Shown here: positions 15,374 through 25,588 of the stretch, one piece after another
Position numbering within the stretch: the first letter of the stretch is position 1
How the letters are laid out: each line of letters opens with the position of its first letter
Source of the DNA: JBBIQS01 sp037442205
Lineage (GTDB): Bacteria; Myxococcota; Myxococcia; Myxococcales; UBA5297
Direction: 5' to 3'
Assembly (NCBI GenBank): GCA_037442205.1
Contig: JBBIQS010000034.1
Location: 1-64,000, forward strand
Length of the DNA: 64,000 nucleotides
Notes under the pieces: model-generated
Told to the model about the DNA's origin: nothing
Database searches by the model: none
The model's input: only the letters and a program-made list of their open reading frames with translations
Position numbers and translations under genes: made by a program

Positions 15374-16996
15374 ATGTCGATGACTCCGCACGAAGTCTCC
15401 AGCTCGCTGCGACCCGTGCCCACTCCGTCCACCAGCCGTCCGGCAAGCCACAAGGTCAGCGGCGAGCAGCTCGACAGGCTGATCGGGCGGATCTTCACCG
15501 AGGGCTCGCGCCACACCGCTCCGGTGATGGCCCCCTACACCAACAGCGCCATCCGCGAGGTGCCGCTGTGCAGCGCCGACGACGTCCAGGAGGCGGTTCG
15601 CCGCGCGCGAATCGCTCACAAGGAGTGGGCCAAGCGCTCCTTCGCCGAGCGCGCGCGCGTCTTCCTGCGCTTCCACGACATGGTGCTGGCCCGACAGGAC
15701 GAGGTGCTCGACCTGATCCAGATGGAGAACGGCAAGGCCCGCAAGCATGCCTTCGAGGAGGTGGCCGACACCGCCATCACCAGCCGCTACTACGCCCACC
15801 ACGCCGAGCAGCACCTCAGCCCCCAGCGCCGCATGGGCGCCCTGCCCGGCCTGACCACCACCTGGGAGCACCACCATCCGCTGGGAGTGGTGGGGATCAT
15901 CTCCCCCTGGAACTACCCGCTCACCCTGGCCATGGCCGACGCCATCCCGGCGTTGATGGCCGGCTGCGCGGTGGTGATCAAGCCCGACCAGCAGACCCCC
16001 TTCTCCTGCCTGTGGGCCGCCCGCCTGCTCGACGAGGCCGGCCTGCCGCCCAATCTGCTGATGGTGGTCACCGGCCGCGGCCGCGACCTGGGCTCCCCGC
16101 TGATCCAGGCGGTGGACTACATCAACTTCACCGGCTCGACCCCCACCGGGCGGATCATCGCCCGCCAGGCCGGTGAGCGGCTCATCGGCTGCTCGCTCGA
16201 GCTGGGCGGCAAGAACCCGATGATCGTCCTCGACGACGCCGACGTGGAGAAGGCCTCCGAGGGCGCCATCCGCGCCTGCTTCTCCAACACCGGGCAGCTG
16301 TGCATCTCGATCGAGCGGGTCTACGTCCACAGCTCGATCTTCGACCGCTTCCTCTCGCGGTTCGGCGAGCGGACCCGGGCCCTCAAGCTGGGCGCCAGCT
16401 TCGACTACGAGGTCGACATCGGCTCGATGTCCAGCCAGGACCAGTTGGAGAAGACCGAGGAGCACGTGCGCGACGCGGTGAGCAAGGGGGCCACGGTGGT
16501 CGCCGGCGGCCGGGCCCGCCCGGACATCGGCCCACTTTTCTACGAGCCGACCATCCTCACCAACGTCCCCAAGGAGGCGGCGGTGTTCCGCGAGGAGACC
16601 TTCGGACCGCTGGCCTCGGTCTACCGCTTCGAGTCGATCGAGGAGGCGGTGACCCTGGCCAACGACACCCGCTACGGGCTCAACGCCAGCGTCTGGACCG
16701 GCGACGTCAAGTTCGGCATGGAGCTGGGGACGCGCCTCGAGAGCGGGACGGTGAACGTCAACGAGGGCTACGCCGCGGCCTGGGCCTCGGTCGACTCGCC
16801 GATGGGCGGCTTCAAGGACAGCGGGCTGGGCCGGCGCCACGGCGCCCAGGGGATCCTCAAGTACACCGAGGCCCAGACCGTGGCCGCCCAGCACCTGATG
16901 CCGCTGGCGGCGCCGCAGGGGGTCAGCGAGCGGCGCTACAGCGAGGTGATGAGCGGAGCCCTTAAGATCCTCAAGCGCATCCCCGGCGTCCGCTAG
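15374..16996 (+). CDS. NAD(P)-dependent aldehyde dehydrogenase (succinate-semialdehyde type)
   Basis: ALDH superfamily enzyme (540 aa) oxidising an aldehyde to an acid. The general base E276 lies in SLELGGKNP, and the catalytic Cys310 in NTGQLCISIERVYVH, both at expected spacing. The PWNYPL motif marks the NAD site. The CISIERV context and overall texture resemble the GabD2 succinate-semialdehyde dehydrogenase branch, but the substrate cannot be fixed from sequence alone. A 40-residue N-terminal extension precedes the usual start of the fold. ATG at 15374 has GGGAGGC 5 nt upstream. The gene stands alone and ends at a good intrinsic terminator. Confidence 0.92.
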   Translation: MSMTPHEVSSSLRPVPTPSTSRPASHKVSGEQLDRLIGRIFTEGSRHTAPVMAPYTNSAIREVPLCSADDVQEAVRRARIAHKEWAKRSFAERARVFLRFHDMVLARQDEVLDLIQMENGKARKHAFEEVADTAITSRYYAHHAEQHLSPQRRMGALPGLTTTWEHHHPLGVVGIISPWNYPLTLAMADAIPALMAGCAVVIKPDQQTPFSCLWAARLLDEAGLPPNLLMVVTGRGRDLGSPLIQAVDYINFTGSTPTGRIIARQAGERLIGCSLELGGKNPMIVLDDADVEKASEGAIRACFSNTGQLCISIERVYVHSSIFDRFLSRFGERTRALKLGASFDYEVDIGSMSSQDQLEKTEEHVRDAVSKGATVVAGGRARPDIGPLFYEPTILTNVPKEAAVFREETFGPLASVYRFESIEEAVTLANDTRYGLNASVWTGDVKFGMELGTRLESGTVNVNEGYAAAWASVDSPMGGFKDSGLGRRHGAQGILKYTEAQTVAAQHLMPLAAPQGVSERRYSEVMSGALKILKRIPGVR

Positions 16997-17020
16997 CAGC
17001 ATTTCCAAGTTCCTCCCGGG

Positions 17021-17058
17021 GGAGCGTCGGTGGCAGCATCGCCGGCGCTCCTTTTCTT
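17021..17058 (+). terminator. Rho-independent terminator after the aldehyde dehydrogenase gene
   Basis: A 12-pair stem, GGAGCGTCGGTG (17021-17032) with CGCCGGCGCTCC (17040-17051), including two G-T pairs and a 7-nt loop, is followed by TTTTCTT. It lies between the dehydrogenase stop and the next gene, so the two are probably transcribed separately. Confidence 0.8.
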
Positions 17059-17073
17059 CGAGGCCCCGCCACC

Positions 17074-18165
17074 ATGCCCACCCTGTTCTTCACCGGCTTC
17101 CCCGGCTTCCTCGGCTCCGAGCTGCTCCCGCGCGTCCTCAAGCGCTACCCCGTGGAGGTCACCGCCACCTGCCTGATCCAGTCCAAGTTCCGCACCCTGG
17201 CCGAGGAGCGGGCCCACGACCTGATCAAGGCCGACCCCTCGCTCTCCGACCGCATCGCGCTGGTCGAGGGCGACATCACCCAGCCCAACCTGGGCCTTAG
17301 CGGGGTCGGCAAGCTGCAGGAGGAGGCGGTGGAGATCTTCCACCTGGCGGCGGCCTACGACCTGGCGGTGCGCCGCGAGCTGGCGATGCGGGTCAACGTC
17401 GACGGCACCCGCCACCTGCTCGACTTCGCCCAGGGCTGCCGCAAGTTGACCCGGCTGCAGTACGTGAGCACCTGCTACGTCAGCGGCCGCTACGTGGGAG
17501 CCTTCTCCGAGCGCGACCTGGAGAAGGGCCAGCAGTTTAACAACTACTACGAGGAGACCAAGTACCTGGCCGAGGTGGAGGTCCAGCGGCGGATGAAGGC
17601 CGGGCTGCCGGCGACGATCTACCGCCCGTCGATCGTGGTCGGCGACAGCTCGACCGGCGCCACTCAGAAGTACGACGGCCCCTACTACGTGATGCAGTTC
17701 CTGCTGCGGCAGGCGAGCGTGGCGGTGATGCCGGTGGTGGGCCGGGCCGAGCACACGAGGGTCAACGTGGTGCCGCGCGACTTCGTGGTGGCGGCCATCG
17801 CCTATCTCTCGGGCCAGAAGAAATCCAAGGGCAAGGTCTACCAGCTGTGCGATCCCAACGCGCCGACGGTGGCCCAGATGATCTCGATCCTCGGGCGGGC
17901 GACCGGGCGCAACCTGGTCAAGGTGCCGCTGCCGGCCTGGCTGGCCAAGGGGGCCATCGAGAAGGGCCCCGGGGTCTACCGGCTGATGAAGATCCCGGCC
18001 CAGGCCCTCGACTACTTCACCCAGCCCACCTTCTACACCTGCGACAACACCCTGGCCGACCTCGAGGGGAGCGGCATCCGCTGCCCCGGTTTCGGGGAGT
18101 ACGCCTCGACGCTGGTCAGCTACATGCGCCAGCACCCCGAGGTCTCGGCCGCGGCGATGGTCTGA
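17074..18165 (+). CDS. Extended SDR / male-sterility-type NAD-binding reductase
   Basis: A 363-aa extended short-chain dehydrogenase of the NAD_binding_4 (fatty acyl-CoA reductase/thioester reductase) type. TGFPGFLGSELL at the N-terminus is the dinucleotide motif, and the active site reads NNYYEETKYLAE with the Y-x3-K pair. The C-terminal half, with long hydrophobic helices, is the substrate domain. The likely role is reduction or modification of a lipid or polyketide acyl group; the substrate is not known. It starts 16 nt after the terminator of the preceding gene and has no obvious operon partner. Confidence 0.82.
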   Translation: MPTLFFTGFPGFLGSELLPRVLKRYPVEVTATCLIQSKFRTLAEERAHDLIKADPSLSDRIALVEGDITQPNLGLSGVGKLQEEAVEIFHLAAAYDLAVRRELAMRVNVDGTRHLLDFAQGCRKLTRLQYVSTCYVSGRYVGAFSERDLEKGQQFNNYYEETKYLAEVEVQRRMKAGLPATIYRPSIVVGDSSTGATQKYDGPYYVMQFLLRQASVAVMPVVGRAEHTRVNVVPRDFVVAAIAYLSGQKKSKGKVYQLCDPNAPTVAQMISILGRATGRNLVKVPLPAWLAKGAIEKGPGVYRLMKIPAQALDYFTQPTFYTCDNTLADLEGSGIRCPGFGEYASTLVSYMRQHPEVSAAAMV

Positions 18166-18181
18166 GCACTCCATCCCGTCT

Positions 18182-18212
18182 CGGCGCGCGGGAGGAACTG
18201 CCTCGCGCGCCG
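18182..18212 (+). terminator. Bulged GC hairpin after the reductase gene
   Basis: CGGCGCGC (18182-18189) and GAG (18192-18194) pair with CTC (18202-18204) and GCGCGCCG (18205-18212), an 11-pair stem with a 2-nt bulge and 7-nt loop. There is no clear T-tract, so terminator strength is uncertain. Confidence 0.4.
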
Positions 18213-18345
18213 CAACTTCCAGACGCCCGCGACGTCCCAGTCCCAGCCAGCCACGGCGGCTCGGATTGGCGCAGCCGTGGTCTATGCTCTTGCCATGGCG
18301 GCCGCGCCGCGCGACCGCCCCACCCTGCCGTCCGGAGCCGAGCCA

Positions 18346-21300
18346 ATGCGTGCCCCCATCCTCCTGCCGATTGCCGCGCTGGCGATGCTCGTCGCCGCCT
18401 CAGCCGCGGCGGCGCCGGCCTGGGAGGGAGCGCCGTTCTCCGCGGATCCCGCCGCCTTGCTCGCCGAGGCCAAGGCCACCCCGGCGCCCGACGGCGAGGA
18501 CATCCAGGTCTTCATCGAGGAGACCACCCTCAGCTTCGACGAGCAGGGGCGACGCCTGACCCGGATTCGCACCGTCTACCGCATCCTCACCGAGGCCGGC
18601 GCCCGCGCCTGGGCGAACAGCTCGCTCGCCTGGTCGCCCTGGTACCAGGAGCGCCCCAGGCTCGAGGCGCGGGTCATTTCCCCGGACGGCCGGGTGAGCA
18701 CGCTCGATCCCGTCACCCTCTCCGAAGGGCCTGCCGCCCAGGGCGACTCCGACAGCTTCTCCGACCGGCGCGTCCTCCGCGGCCCGCTGCCGGCGATCGG
18801 CGTCGGCGCGGTGGTGGAGGAGCTGGCCGAACACCGCGAGCACCGCCCCTTCTTCGAGGCCGGTAGCACCTGGCGGCTCCCGCTCTCCCGACAGATGCGA
18901 ACCGAGCGCCTGCGCGTGCTCGTCGAGGCGCCGACCAAGCTGGCGCTCAAGGTCAAGGTCCGCGGGCTGGCGCTCGAACCGGTTCGCCAGGATGGCGACG
19001 GCAAGCGCCGCTACCTGTACGAGCTCGATCCCGCTCCGAGGCGCGTCCCCTCCGAGCCCTACTCGCCGCCAGAGGGTACCGACGCGCCCTACCTCGGAGT
19101 CTCTGTCGGCGAGAGCTGGGAGAAGGTGGCCGCGGCCTACGGCCAGATCGTCGAGGCCCAGCTGGCCGATTCCGCCGACGCCGCCGAGGTCCTCAAGGGA
19201 CTGGGCAAGCTTCCCAAGGAACGGAAGCAGGCCGCGGCGGTGCTGCTCGGGTGGATCCACGGGCACCTGCGCTACACCGGCGTCGAGCTGGGCGAGGCGG
19301 CGCTGGTGCCGCGCACGCCGCGCGAGACGCTGTCCCGCCAGTACGGCGACTGCAAGGACCTGTCGGCGCTGCTGGTGGCGCTGCTGCGGCGCGCGGGATT
19401 CCAGGCCGACCTGGCGCTGGTCTCCAGCGGCTGGTCGGACGTGGATCCGGATCTCCCCGGGCTGGGAGACTTCAATCACGCCCTGGTCAGAATCGCCGCC
19501 AACCCGCCGATTTGGGTCGAAGCCACCGATCCGACGATGGCCCCCGGGGACCTGCCCAGCCTGACCCGAGGCAAGCGGGCGCTGATCGCGGGAAGACAGC
19601 TTCCGGCACTGGTGCGAATTCCGGATGCCGCCCCCGCCGACAACCGCTCGCTGGTGGTGCGGGAGCTGCAGCTGTCTGAGCTGGGCCCCTCGCGCATCGT
19701 CGAGACCCGAGAGGTCTCCGGCACGCTGGCGGCCCAGCTGCGCCAGGGGTGGCTGGAGAGCGATGAAGAGCAGCTGGAGAAGGGCCAACGCCGCTACAGC
19801 GAGGCGGCGTTCCTCACCCCGCAGATCGACTCCTTCCGCCATTCCGATCCCCGCAAGATCGATGCGCCGGCGACCGTCCGGCTCGAAGTCTCGCAGGCGC
19901 GCCGCGGCTACACCGACGAAGAGGAGGCGGTGGCGGTGCTGATCCCGGTCTCGCTCTTTTCCTGGATCCCCTCGGCCCTCTTCTCCTCCGAGGACGAAGA
20001 GGGACCGCCGCCGGCTCGCCGAGGTCCGTTCTGGCTGCCCACTCCCTACCAGGCCGAGCTGCGCTTCAAGGTCATCCCGCCGGCTGGCTTTTCCGCCCGA
20101 CCCCTTCCGGATGACGTGGCGCTGCAGAAGGATCTGGGAGGCGCCCGGTTCTCGCGCGCCGCGAAGATCGACTCCTCCGGTGCCGTGGAGGCGACCTTCC
20201 GCTTCGAGATCTCCCGGCGCCAGTGGAGCCCGTCCGAGGCCGACCAACTGCGGGAAGACATCCTGCGCCTCGAGTCGGAGGACCAGCTCAAGGTCAGCTT
20301 CGAGCGTTCGGCGGCGGTGCTGCTCGCCTCGGGAAAGGTGCGCGAAGCGCTGGCGGAGTACGACCGGCTGATCGCGCTCCATCCGAGCGAGGTGCTCCAC
20401 CAAGCCCAGCGGGCCGAGGCGCTGCTGGTGGCCGGCTTCGGCGAGGCCGCCCGGGAGCAGGCCCGCGCCGCGGTGGCCATGGAGCCCAAGTCGGCCTTCG
20501 CACAGCAGAAGCTGGGGTACGTGCTGCTGCACGACGAGCTGGGGCGCCCCATGCGACGCGGCTTCGATCGCGACGGGGCCATCCTCGCCTACCGCGCCGC
20601 CCGCGAGCTGGAGCCCGACAACCGCTGGGCCCGCCGCAACCTGGCGGTGCTCCTGGAGTACGACGCCGATGGCCGGCGCTACGGCCCCGGCGCGCGGCTG
20701 GAGGAGGCCATCTCCGAGCTGCAGGCGCTGCGCTCCGAGCTCAAGAGCGAGGAGATGAACCAGAACCTGCTCATCGACCTGCTGCGCGCCGGCCACTGCG
20801 ACAAGGCTCGCGAGGTGGGGCGCGTGATGCCCGCCAGTCGGGAGCGCGACGCCCTGCTGGTGGCCGCGGTCACCTGCCACGACTCGGCGGCCGCCGGACT
20901 CAAGCAGGCCCGCGGCCTCTCGCCGATGATCGAGGGGCGCCGGGCCACCCTGGAATCGGCCGCCGCCTCGCTGCTCTCGCTTCGCCGCTACGCCGACGCC
21001 GCGGCGCTGCTGAGCGAAGCGGCCCCCGGCGCATCCAACGAGACCGAGCTGCGCACTCGGGCCGCGGCGCTGGAACGCGCCAGGCCCGCCGCCGGGCTCA
21101 CCTTTCCGGACGGAGACCCGGCCAGCCCGCTCAGGCGGCTGATCCTGGCGGGGCTGACCAACGATCGCGACGGCGTGATCAAGGTCATCTCGCCCCGCCT
21201 GGCGCAGGGAGACGCAGCCAAGGAGCTGGCCGCCGGCTTCGCGGCCGCGATCTCGGGGGCCAGCCGCTCCTTCGACCTGCAGAGCATTCCGACCAGCGCC

Positions 21301-22395
21301 GTGGCCGACCTGGCGATGGCCAACATGAGCGTGGTGGTCGAGGGCGACGACAAGCTGGGCTACCGGCTGCGGGCCACCCGGCCCAACAGCTCGCGGGAAA
21401 CGGTCTGGTATGCGGTGCCGGAGGGGAAGCGGTATCTGCTGATTGCCGCCGGAGACCTGCCCTGGACGCTGGGGGCCGAGGCCCTGCGCCGGCTGCGCAC
21501 CGGGGACCTGGCCGGAGCGCGGCGCTGGCTGGAGTGGTCGGGGCGAGCCGGCAAGCTGGGGCTGGCGTCGGCGACGAGCGCCACGGCGCCGCAGCTCGAG
21601 CGAGCCGCGGCGCTGCTGGCGGCGGATGGCACCGACCTGCCGGTCGCCGAGCTGGAGCGGCTGGCCAAGGACTCCTCCGGCGAGGAGCGGCGAACGCTGC
21701 TGCTGGCGCTGGCCCGGGCGCACCTGAGCCAGGACCGCTTCGAGGCGGCGCTCGAGGTGCTGGGCCGCGAGAAGGAGTGGGCGGGCCAGGGGGCTGCGGT
21801 CTTCGCCATGACCACCTCGGCGCTGCACAAGCTGGAGCGGACCGCGGAGCTGGAGTCGACCATCGCCCACCGGCTGGCCTCCGACGAGACCGATCCGGCG
21901 GCCCTGGAGCTGTCCTTCCGGCTCAGCTTCGAGCGCGGGGACTTCGCCGCCGCCGATCGCCAGGGCCGCAGGCTGGTCGAGCTGGGCCGGGCCAGCGCCT
22001 GGATCTTCAACGACCTCGCCTGGCAGAGCCTGTTCGGCGCCAGGCCTGGCCCGCAGGCGCTGGAGGACGCGCAGCGGGCGGTGGAGATGTCCGGGGGCGG
22101 CCGGCGATCGATCCTTCACACCCTGGCCGCGGTGCAGGCCGAGCTGGGAAAGGGCGGCGAGGCGCGCCAGACGCTGCTGCGCTCGATCGACGCCGGCGAC
22201 GGCGTCGCCGAGGAGCACGACTGGTACGTGATCGGGCGGATCGCCGAGGGGTTCGGGCTCGACGAGCTGGCCCGCCGCGCCTACCGCCGGCTGACGCCGC
22301 CCAAGGACCCGACCCCGCTCGACACCTGGCTGCTGGCCAAGCGGCGGCTGGAGCGGCTGGGGCCGCCCAAGGACGCCGCCAACCTGGCCCACTGA
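18346..22395 (+). CDS. Secreted DUF3857-transglutaminase-TPR protein
   Basis: A 1349-aa exported protein. After a signal peptide (MRAPILLP...SAAAA, about 22 residues) comes a DUF3857 domain (about 45-270). A transglutaminase-like domain follows with catalytic Cys336 (YGDCKDLS), His378 (FNHALVRI) and Asp395 (ATDPT). Next is a second beta-rich region, then from about residue 660 a long series of TPR-like helical repeats to the C-terminus. Such proteins are common in Bacteroidetes and myxobacteria, but their substrates are unknown; bacterial transglutaminase folds often act as peptidases. ATG at 18346 is preferred over a GTG 69 nt upstream because it begins the signal peptide and has GGAG 9 nt before it. 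Confidence 0.88.
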   Translation: MRAPILLPIAALAMLVAASAAAAPAWEGAPFSADPAALLAEAKATPAPDGEDIQVFIEETTLSFDEQGRRLTRIRTVYRILTEAGARAWANSSLAWSPWYQERPRLEARVISPDGRVSTLDPVTLSEGPAAQGDSDSFSDRRVLRGPLPAIGVGAVVEELAEHREHRPFFEAGSTWRLPLSRQMRTERLRVLVEAPTKLALKVKVRGLALEPVRQDGDGKRRYLYELDPAPRRVPSEPYSPPEGTDAPYLGVSVGESWEKVAAAYGQIVEAQLADSADAAEVLKGLGKLPKERKQAAAVLLGWIHGHLRYTGVELGEAALVPRTPRETLSRQYGDCKDLSALLVALLRRAGFQADLALVSSGWSDVDPDLPGLGDFNHALVRIAANPPIWVEATDPTMAPGDLPSLTRGKRALIAGRQLPALVRIPDAAPADNRSLVVRELQLSELGPSRIVETREVSGTLAAQLRQGWLESDEEQLEKGQRRYSEAAFLTPQIDSFRHSDPRKIDAPATVRLEVSQARRGYTDEEEAVAVLIPVSLFSWIPSALFSSEDEEGPPPARRGPFWLPTPYQAELRFKVIPPAGFSARPLPDDVALQKDLGGARFSRAAKIDSSGAVEATFRFEISRRQWSPSEADQLREDILRLESEDQLKVSFERSAAVLLASGKVREALAEYDRLIALHPSEVLHQAQRAEALLVAGFGEAAREQARAAVAMEPKSAFAQQKLGYVLLHDELGRPMRRGFDRDGAILAYRAARELEPDNRWARRNLAVLLEYDADGRRYGPGARLEEAISELQALRSELKSEEMNQNLLIDLLRAGHCDKAREVGRVMPASRERDALLVAAVTCHDSAAAGLKQARGLSPMIEGRRATLESAAASLLSLRRYADAAALLSEAAPGASNETELRTRAAALERARPAAGLTFPDGDPASPLRRLILAGLTNDRDGVIKVISPRLAQGDAAKELAAGFAAAISGASRSFDLQSIPTSAVADLAMANMSVVVEGDDKLGYRLRATRPNSSRETVWYAVPEGKRYLLIAAGDLPWTLGAEALRRLRTGDLAGARRWLEWSGRAGKLGLASATSATAPQLERAAALLAADGTDLPVAELERLAKDSSGEERRTLLLALARAHLSQDRFEAALEVLGREKEWAGQGAAVFAMTTSALHKLERTAELESTIAHRLASDETDPAALELSFRLSFERGDFAAADRQGRRLVELGRASAWIFNDLAWQSLFGARPGPQALEDAQRAVEMSGGGRRSILHTLAAVQAELGKGGEARQTLLRSIDAGDGVAEEHDWYVIGRIAEGFGLDELARRAYRRLTPPKDPTPLDTWLLAKRRLERLGPPKDAANLAH

Positions 22396-22399
22396 GCCG

Positions 22400-23278
22400 C
22401 TACGAAGCCGCCTCTTCGCCGGCCGCGCCGGCGGCGGCGCGCTTCTTCTTGGCCGGCTTGGCGTCCTTCGCCCCGCCCTCGGCCAGCTCCTCGGCCTTGG
22501 CCGCCTTGGGCTCCTCGTCGGCCCTGGCCTTTTCCTCGGGGGCGGGCTTGTCGTCGTCGGCCTTCTCAGGCTTGTCGGCCTTGACCGAGCGCCGCTTGGG
22601 CTTGGCGGCCAGCCCCTGCTCCTCGAACATCCCGGAAACCGGGGCCAGCGCCGCCTCGGCCAGCAGGCGCGCCTGGCGGACCGCCAGATCGATGCGCTTG
22701 GCGGCAGCGATCAACTCCTTGCGCAGCTCGGCCACCGCCGCCTCGGGCAGCTCCTCGGGCTCGTAGGCCGAGCTCCACTTCTGCTGGGCCGCCTTGAGCA
22801 CCTCGAACACCGGGGCGGCGAAGGCGAAGTTGGGCTCGCCGAGCATCCGGCTGACGTAGGAGGACTTGAGCCGGCGGTTGAGCTCCTTGGCGTAGTCCTG
22901 GGCCACGTCCTGGGCCGCCTTGCGCAGGGCGGCGATCTTCTGGTGCGGCAGCAGCGCCTCCAGCACCGGGTCGCGCGGGCCGACGTGGAAGGTGATCCCC
23001 GCCACCAGCCGCTCGAGGGCGTCCACCCACTGGCCCTGGAACTCGGCGGCGTACTCCCCGCGCACCTCGGCCAGCTCCGGCAGCGAGCGGGCCCGCTCCA
23101 GCAGGCCCAGCGAGGTCTCGCGCGCCGCCCGCAGCAGTTCCGCCGCCGCGGACATCCACTCCTTCTCCTGCTTGAGGGCGCGCTTGAGCGACAGCTCGCT
23201 CATCGCTCCGGAGAGCTTCTCCTGAAAAAGGTCGGCGAAGCGGATCAGGTCGTAGGACTCCAGGAGATTCATGCTCAT
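22400..23278 (-). CDS. Helical protein with Lys/Glu/Ala-rich tail, unknown function
   Basis: A 292-aa protein, not recognised. Residues 1-215 are almost wholly helical, without a signal peptide or membrane segment. The last 70 residues are low complexity, rich in K, E, A, D and P, like the tails of DNA-associated or phasin-like proteins. The internal texture, with repeated LLERA/ELRKE helices, resembles phasins or coiled-coil storage proteins, but this is only an impression. The start ATG at 23278 begins MSMNLL; a longer upstream frame is judged non-coding. It converges with the TPR gene, with only 4 bp between stops. Confidence 0.65.
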   Translation of the reverse strand: MSMNLLESYDLIRFADLFQEKLSGAMSELSLKRALKQEKEWMSAAAELLRAARETSLGLLERARSLPELAEVRGEYAAEFQGQWVDALERLVAGITFHVGPRDPVLEALLPHQKIAALRKAAQDVAQDYAKELNRRLKSSYVSRMLGEPNFAFAAPVFEVLKAAQQKWSSAYEPEELPEAAVAELRKELIAAAKRIDLAVRQARLLAEAALAPVSGMFEEQGLAAKPKRRSVKADKPEKADDDKPAPEEKARADEEPKAAKAEELAEGGAKDAKPAKKKRAAAGAAGEEAAS

Positions 23279-23557
23279 CGGTGCTCTCGGCGGTCGCGGC
23301 GAGTGTTGGCTGCCGGAAAATGCGGCGCAGACTACCCTTTCCGCGGGCGGGTTGAACAGGGCCCTGCCGGTCGGCGGCGCTGGCCAGCCGGTCGGCGCGA
23401 GGGCGATGGTCGGCGTCGGAGAGGCGGCGGAAGGCGAGCAGCAGCACCGCCAGCATCCCCAGCGCGGTGGCCAAGGCGATGCGCCCCCATTGACGCGCTG
23501 CCGCGCCGCACCGATGGTGGCGGGCTCTGGCTCTCCATCCTTAGAAGGATTCCCGCC

Positions 23558-23917
23558 ATGCGCACCGTCGCCCTCGCCATGTCCCACCAGGACCTCGACC
23601 ACGCCCCCAGCCAGCACTTCGGCAAGGCGAAGTGGGTCCTCCTCGTCCGCGAGGGCGCCGAGCCGCGCTTTCTGCGCAACGAGGGCCTCAACGGCCGCTA
23701 CGTCGCCGAGCTGCTGGCGCGCGAGGGCTGCACCGACGTCATCCTGCTGCACGCCGGCGAGGGCGCACTCCACCACTTGAAGGCCGCCAACCTGCGCCTC
23801 TGGCAGGCCCTCCCCGAGCTTCCGGCCAGGGCTCAGCTCGAGCGTCTCTCCACCAATTTGCTCGCTCCCTACCAGCCGCCCCTCCAGCAGCTCCCTCGCG
23901 GGACGCTCCCCAACTAG
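23558..23917 (+). CDS. NifX/NifB-type dinitrogenase cofactor-domain protein
   Basis: A 119-aa protein with the small alpha/beta fold of the dinitrogenase iron-molybdenum cofactor biosynthesis domain (PF02579 type): N-terminal beta strand, the DLDHAPSQHFGKAK segment where these proteins read the metal or cofactor, and a central TDVILLHAGEGA strand-turn. No nitrogenase genes are near, so a general metal-cluster or redox role is more likely. ATG at 23558 has AGAAGGA 8 nt upstream. It precedes the Rrf2 regulator by 105 nt in the same direction, which would fit an iron-sulfur or sulfur theme but is not proof. Confidence 0.72.
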   Translation: MRTVALAMSHQDLDHAPSQHFGKAKWVLLVREGAEPRFLRNEGLNGRYVAELLAREGCTDVILLHAGEGALHHLKAANLRLWQALPELPARAQLERLSTNLLAPYQPPLQQLPRGTLPN

Positions 23918-23969
23918 CGGCCACCACTAGAGTTTTTCATCTCCGGCGGCGCTCTCGAATGATTCGGGC

Positions 23970-24014
23970 TTGCGCGCGGTTCAATTTGTCGCTATTCCCT
24001 ACTGACACTATCGG
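23970..24014 (+). promoter_or_regulatory. AT-rich promoter-like stretch before the Rrf2 gene
   Basis: A locally AT-rich segment in a GC-rich setting. TTGCGC (23970-23975) and TATTCC (23993-23998) are 17 nt apart, and a second pair TTGTCG/TATCGG is offset further down. Either would place transcription start close to the ATG at 24023. Rrf2 proteins often bind their own promoter, so an operator may overlap. Matches to consensus are weak. Confidence 0.28.
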
Positions 24015-24022
24015 AAAACACA

Positions 24023-24457
24023 ATGAAGGTCAGCCAGAAGACAGACTACGCCTTGAGGGCGATGATCGAGCTGGCGCGGCACGCCGTCCGCGAGCAGCCG
24101 CTGCGCTCCGGAGACATCGCCGAGCGCGGCGGGATCCCGGAGAAGTTCCTCGAGGCGATCCTGGTCGAGCTGCGCAAGGCGGGGCTGGTGCGCAGCCGCC
24201 GCGGGCCGGAGGGCGGGCACCTGCTGGCGCGCGCGCCCGGGCAGATCAGCGCCGCCCAGATCCGCGAAGCCATCGAGGGGCCGCTGTCGCTCTCCGGCGA
24301 GCGGCGCGGCAGGCCAGCCTCTTCCCTGGACCGCACCCTGACCCAGCTCTGGGAAGAGGTGGAGCGAGTGATCGAGGAGGAGCTGTCGGCGACGAGCTTG
24401 GAAGAGCTGGTGAGGAGAGTCGATTCGGAGATCGAGGTAGCGGACTACAGCATCTAG
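24023..24457 (+). CDS. Rrf2-family transcriptional regulator
   Basis: A 144-aa winged-helix regulator of the Rrf2 family (IscR, CymR, NsrR). The N-terminal KVSQKTDYALRAMIELA is the family signature, and the HTH covers about 25-60, including PEKFLEAILVELRKAGLV. It has no cysteine, so it cannot hold an Fe-S cluster as IscR and NsrR do; this matches the CymR branch, which lacks a cluster and controls cysteine synthesis. It lies 30 nt before cysK in the same direction, which strongly supports that role. Confidence 0.9.
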   Translation: MKVSQKTDYALRAMIELARHAVREQPLRSGDIAERGGIPEKFLEAILVELRKAGLVRSRRGPEGGHLLARAPGQISAAQIREAIEGPLSLSGERRGRPASSLDRTLTQLWEEVERVIEEELSATSLEELVRRVDSEIEVADYSI

Positions 24458-24487
24458 CTCGCCGTGAGCGAGCGCAAAGGAGAGCCC

Positions 24488-25453
<966 letters not shown>

Positions 25454-25474
25454 GACCTCTCCAAGTCCATCCCG

Positions 25475-25522
25475 AGCCCGCCTCTTCGGCCTTTCCCCGG
25501 CCGTCGAGGCGGGCTTTCGTTT
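25475..25522 (+). terminator. Rho-independent terminator after cysK
   Basis: A perfect 10-bp stem, AGCCCGCCTC (25475-25484) with GAGGCGGGCT (25506-25515), has a 21-nt loop that itself contains CGGCC/GGCCG, and is followed by TTCGTTT. It lies 22 nt after the cysK stop. Confidence 0.85.
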
Positions 25523-25588
25523 GGCCGCCTTTACGCCGAAAGCTGCCGCTGCTAAGGGAGCCCGTTACAAGGGGGCGCGGAGAGACGA

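Noticed and set aside
23379..23474. Hydrophobic stretch on the minus strand before the helical protein gene, with a possible small membrane protein
   Set aside because: One membrane-like segment appears but the frame runs on through the neighbouring gene as a shadow, with no good start or stop of its own.
23558..23917. Nitrogen-fixation gene cluster suggested by the NifX-like domain
   Set aside because: No nifH, D, K, E or N gene is near, and this domain is widespread outside nitrogen fixation.
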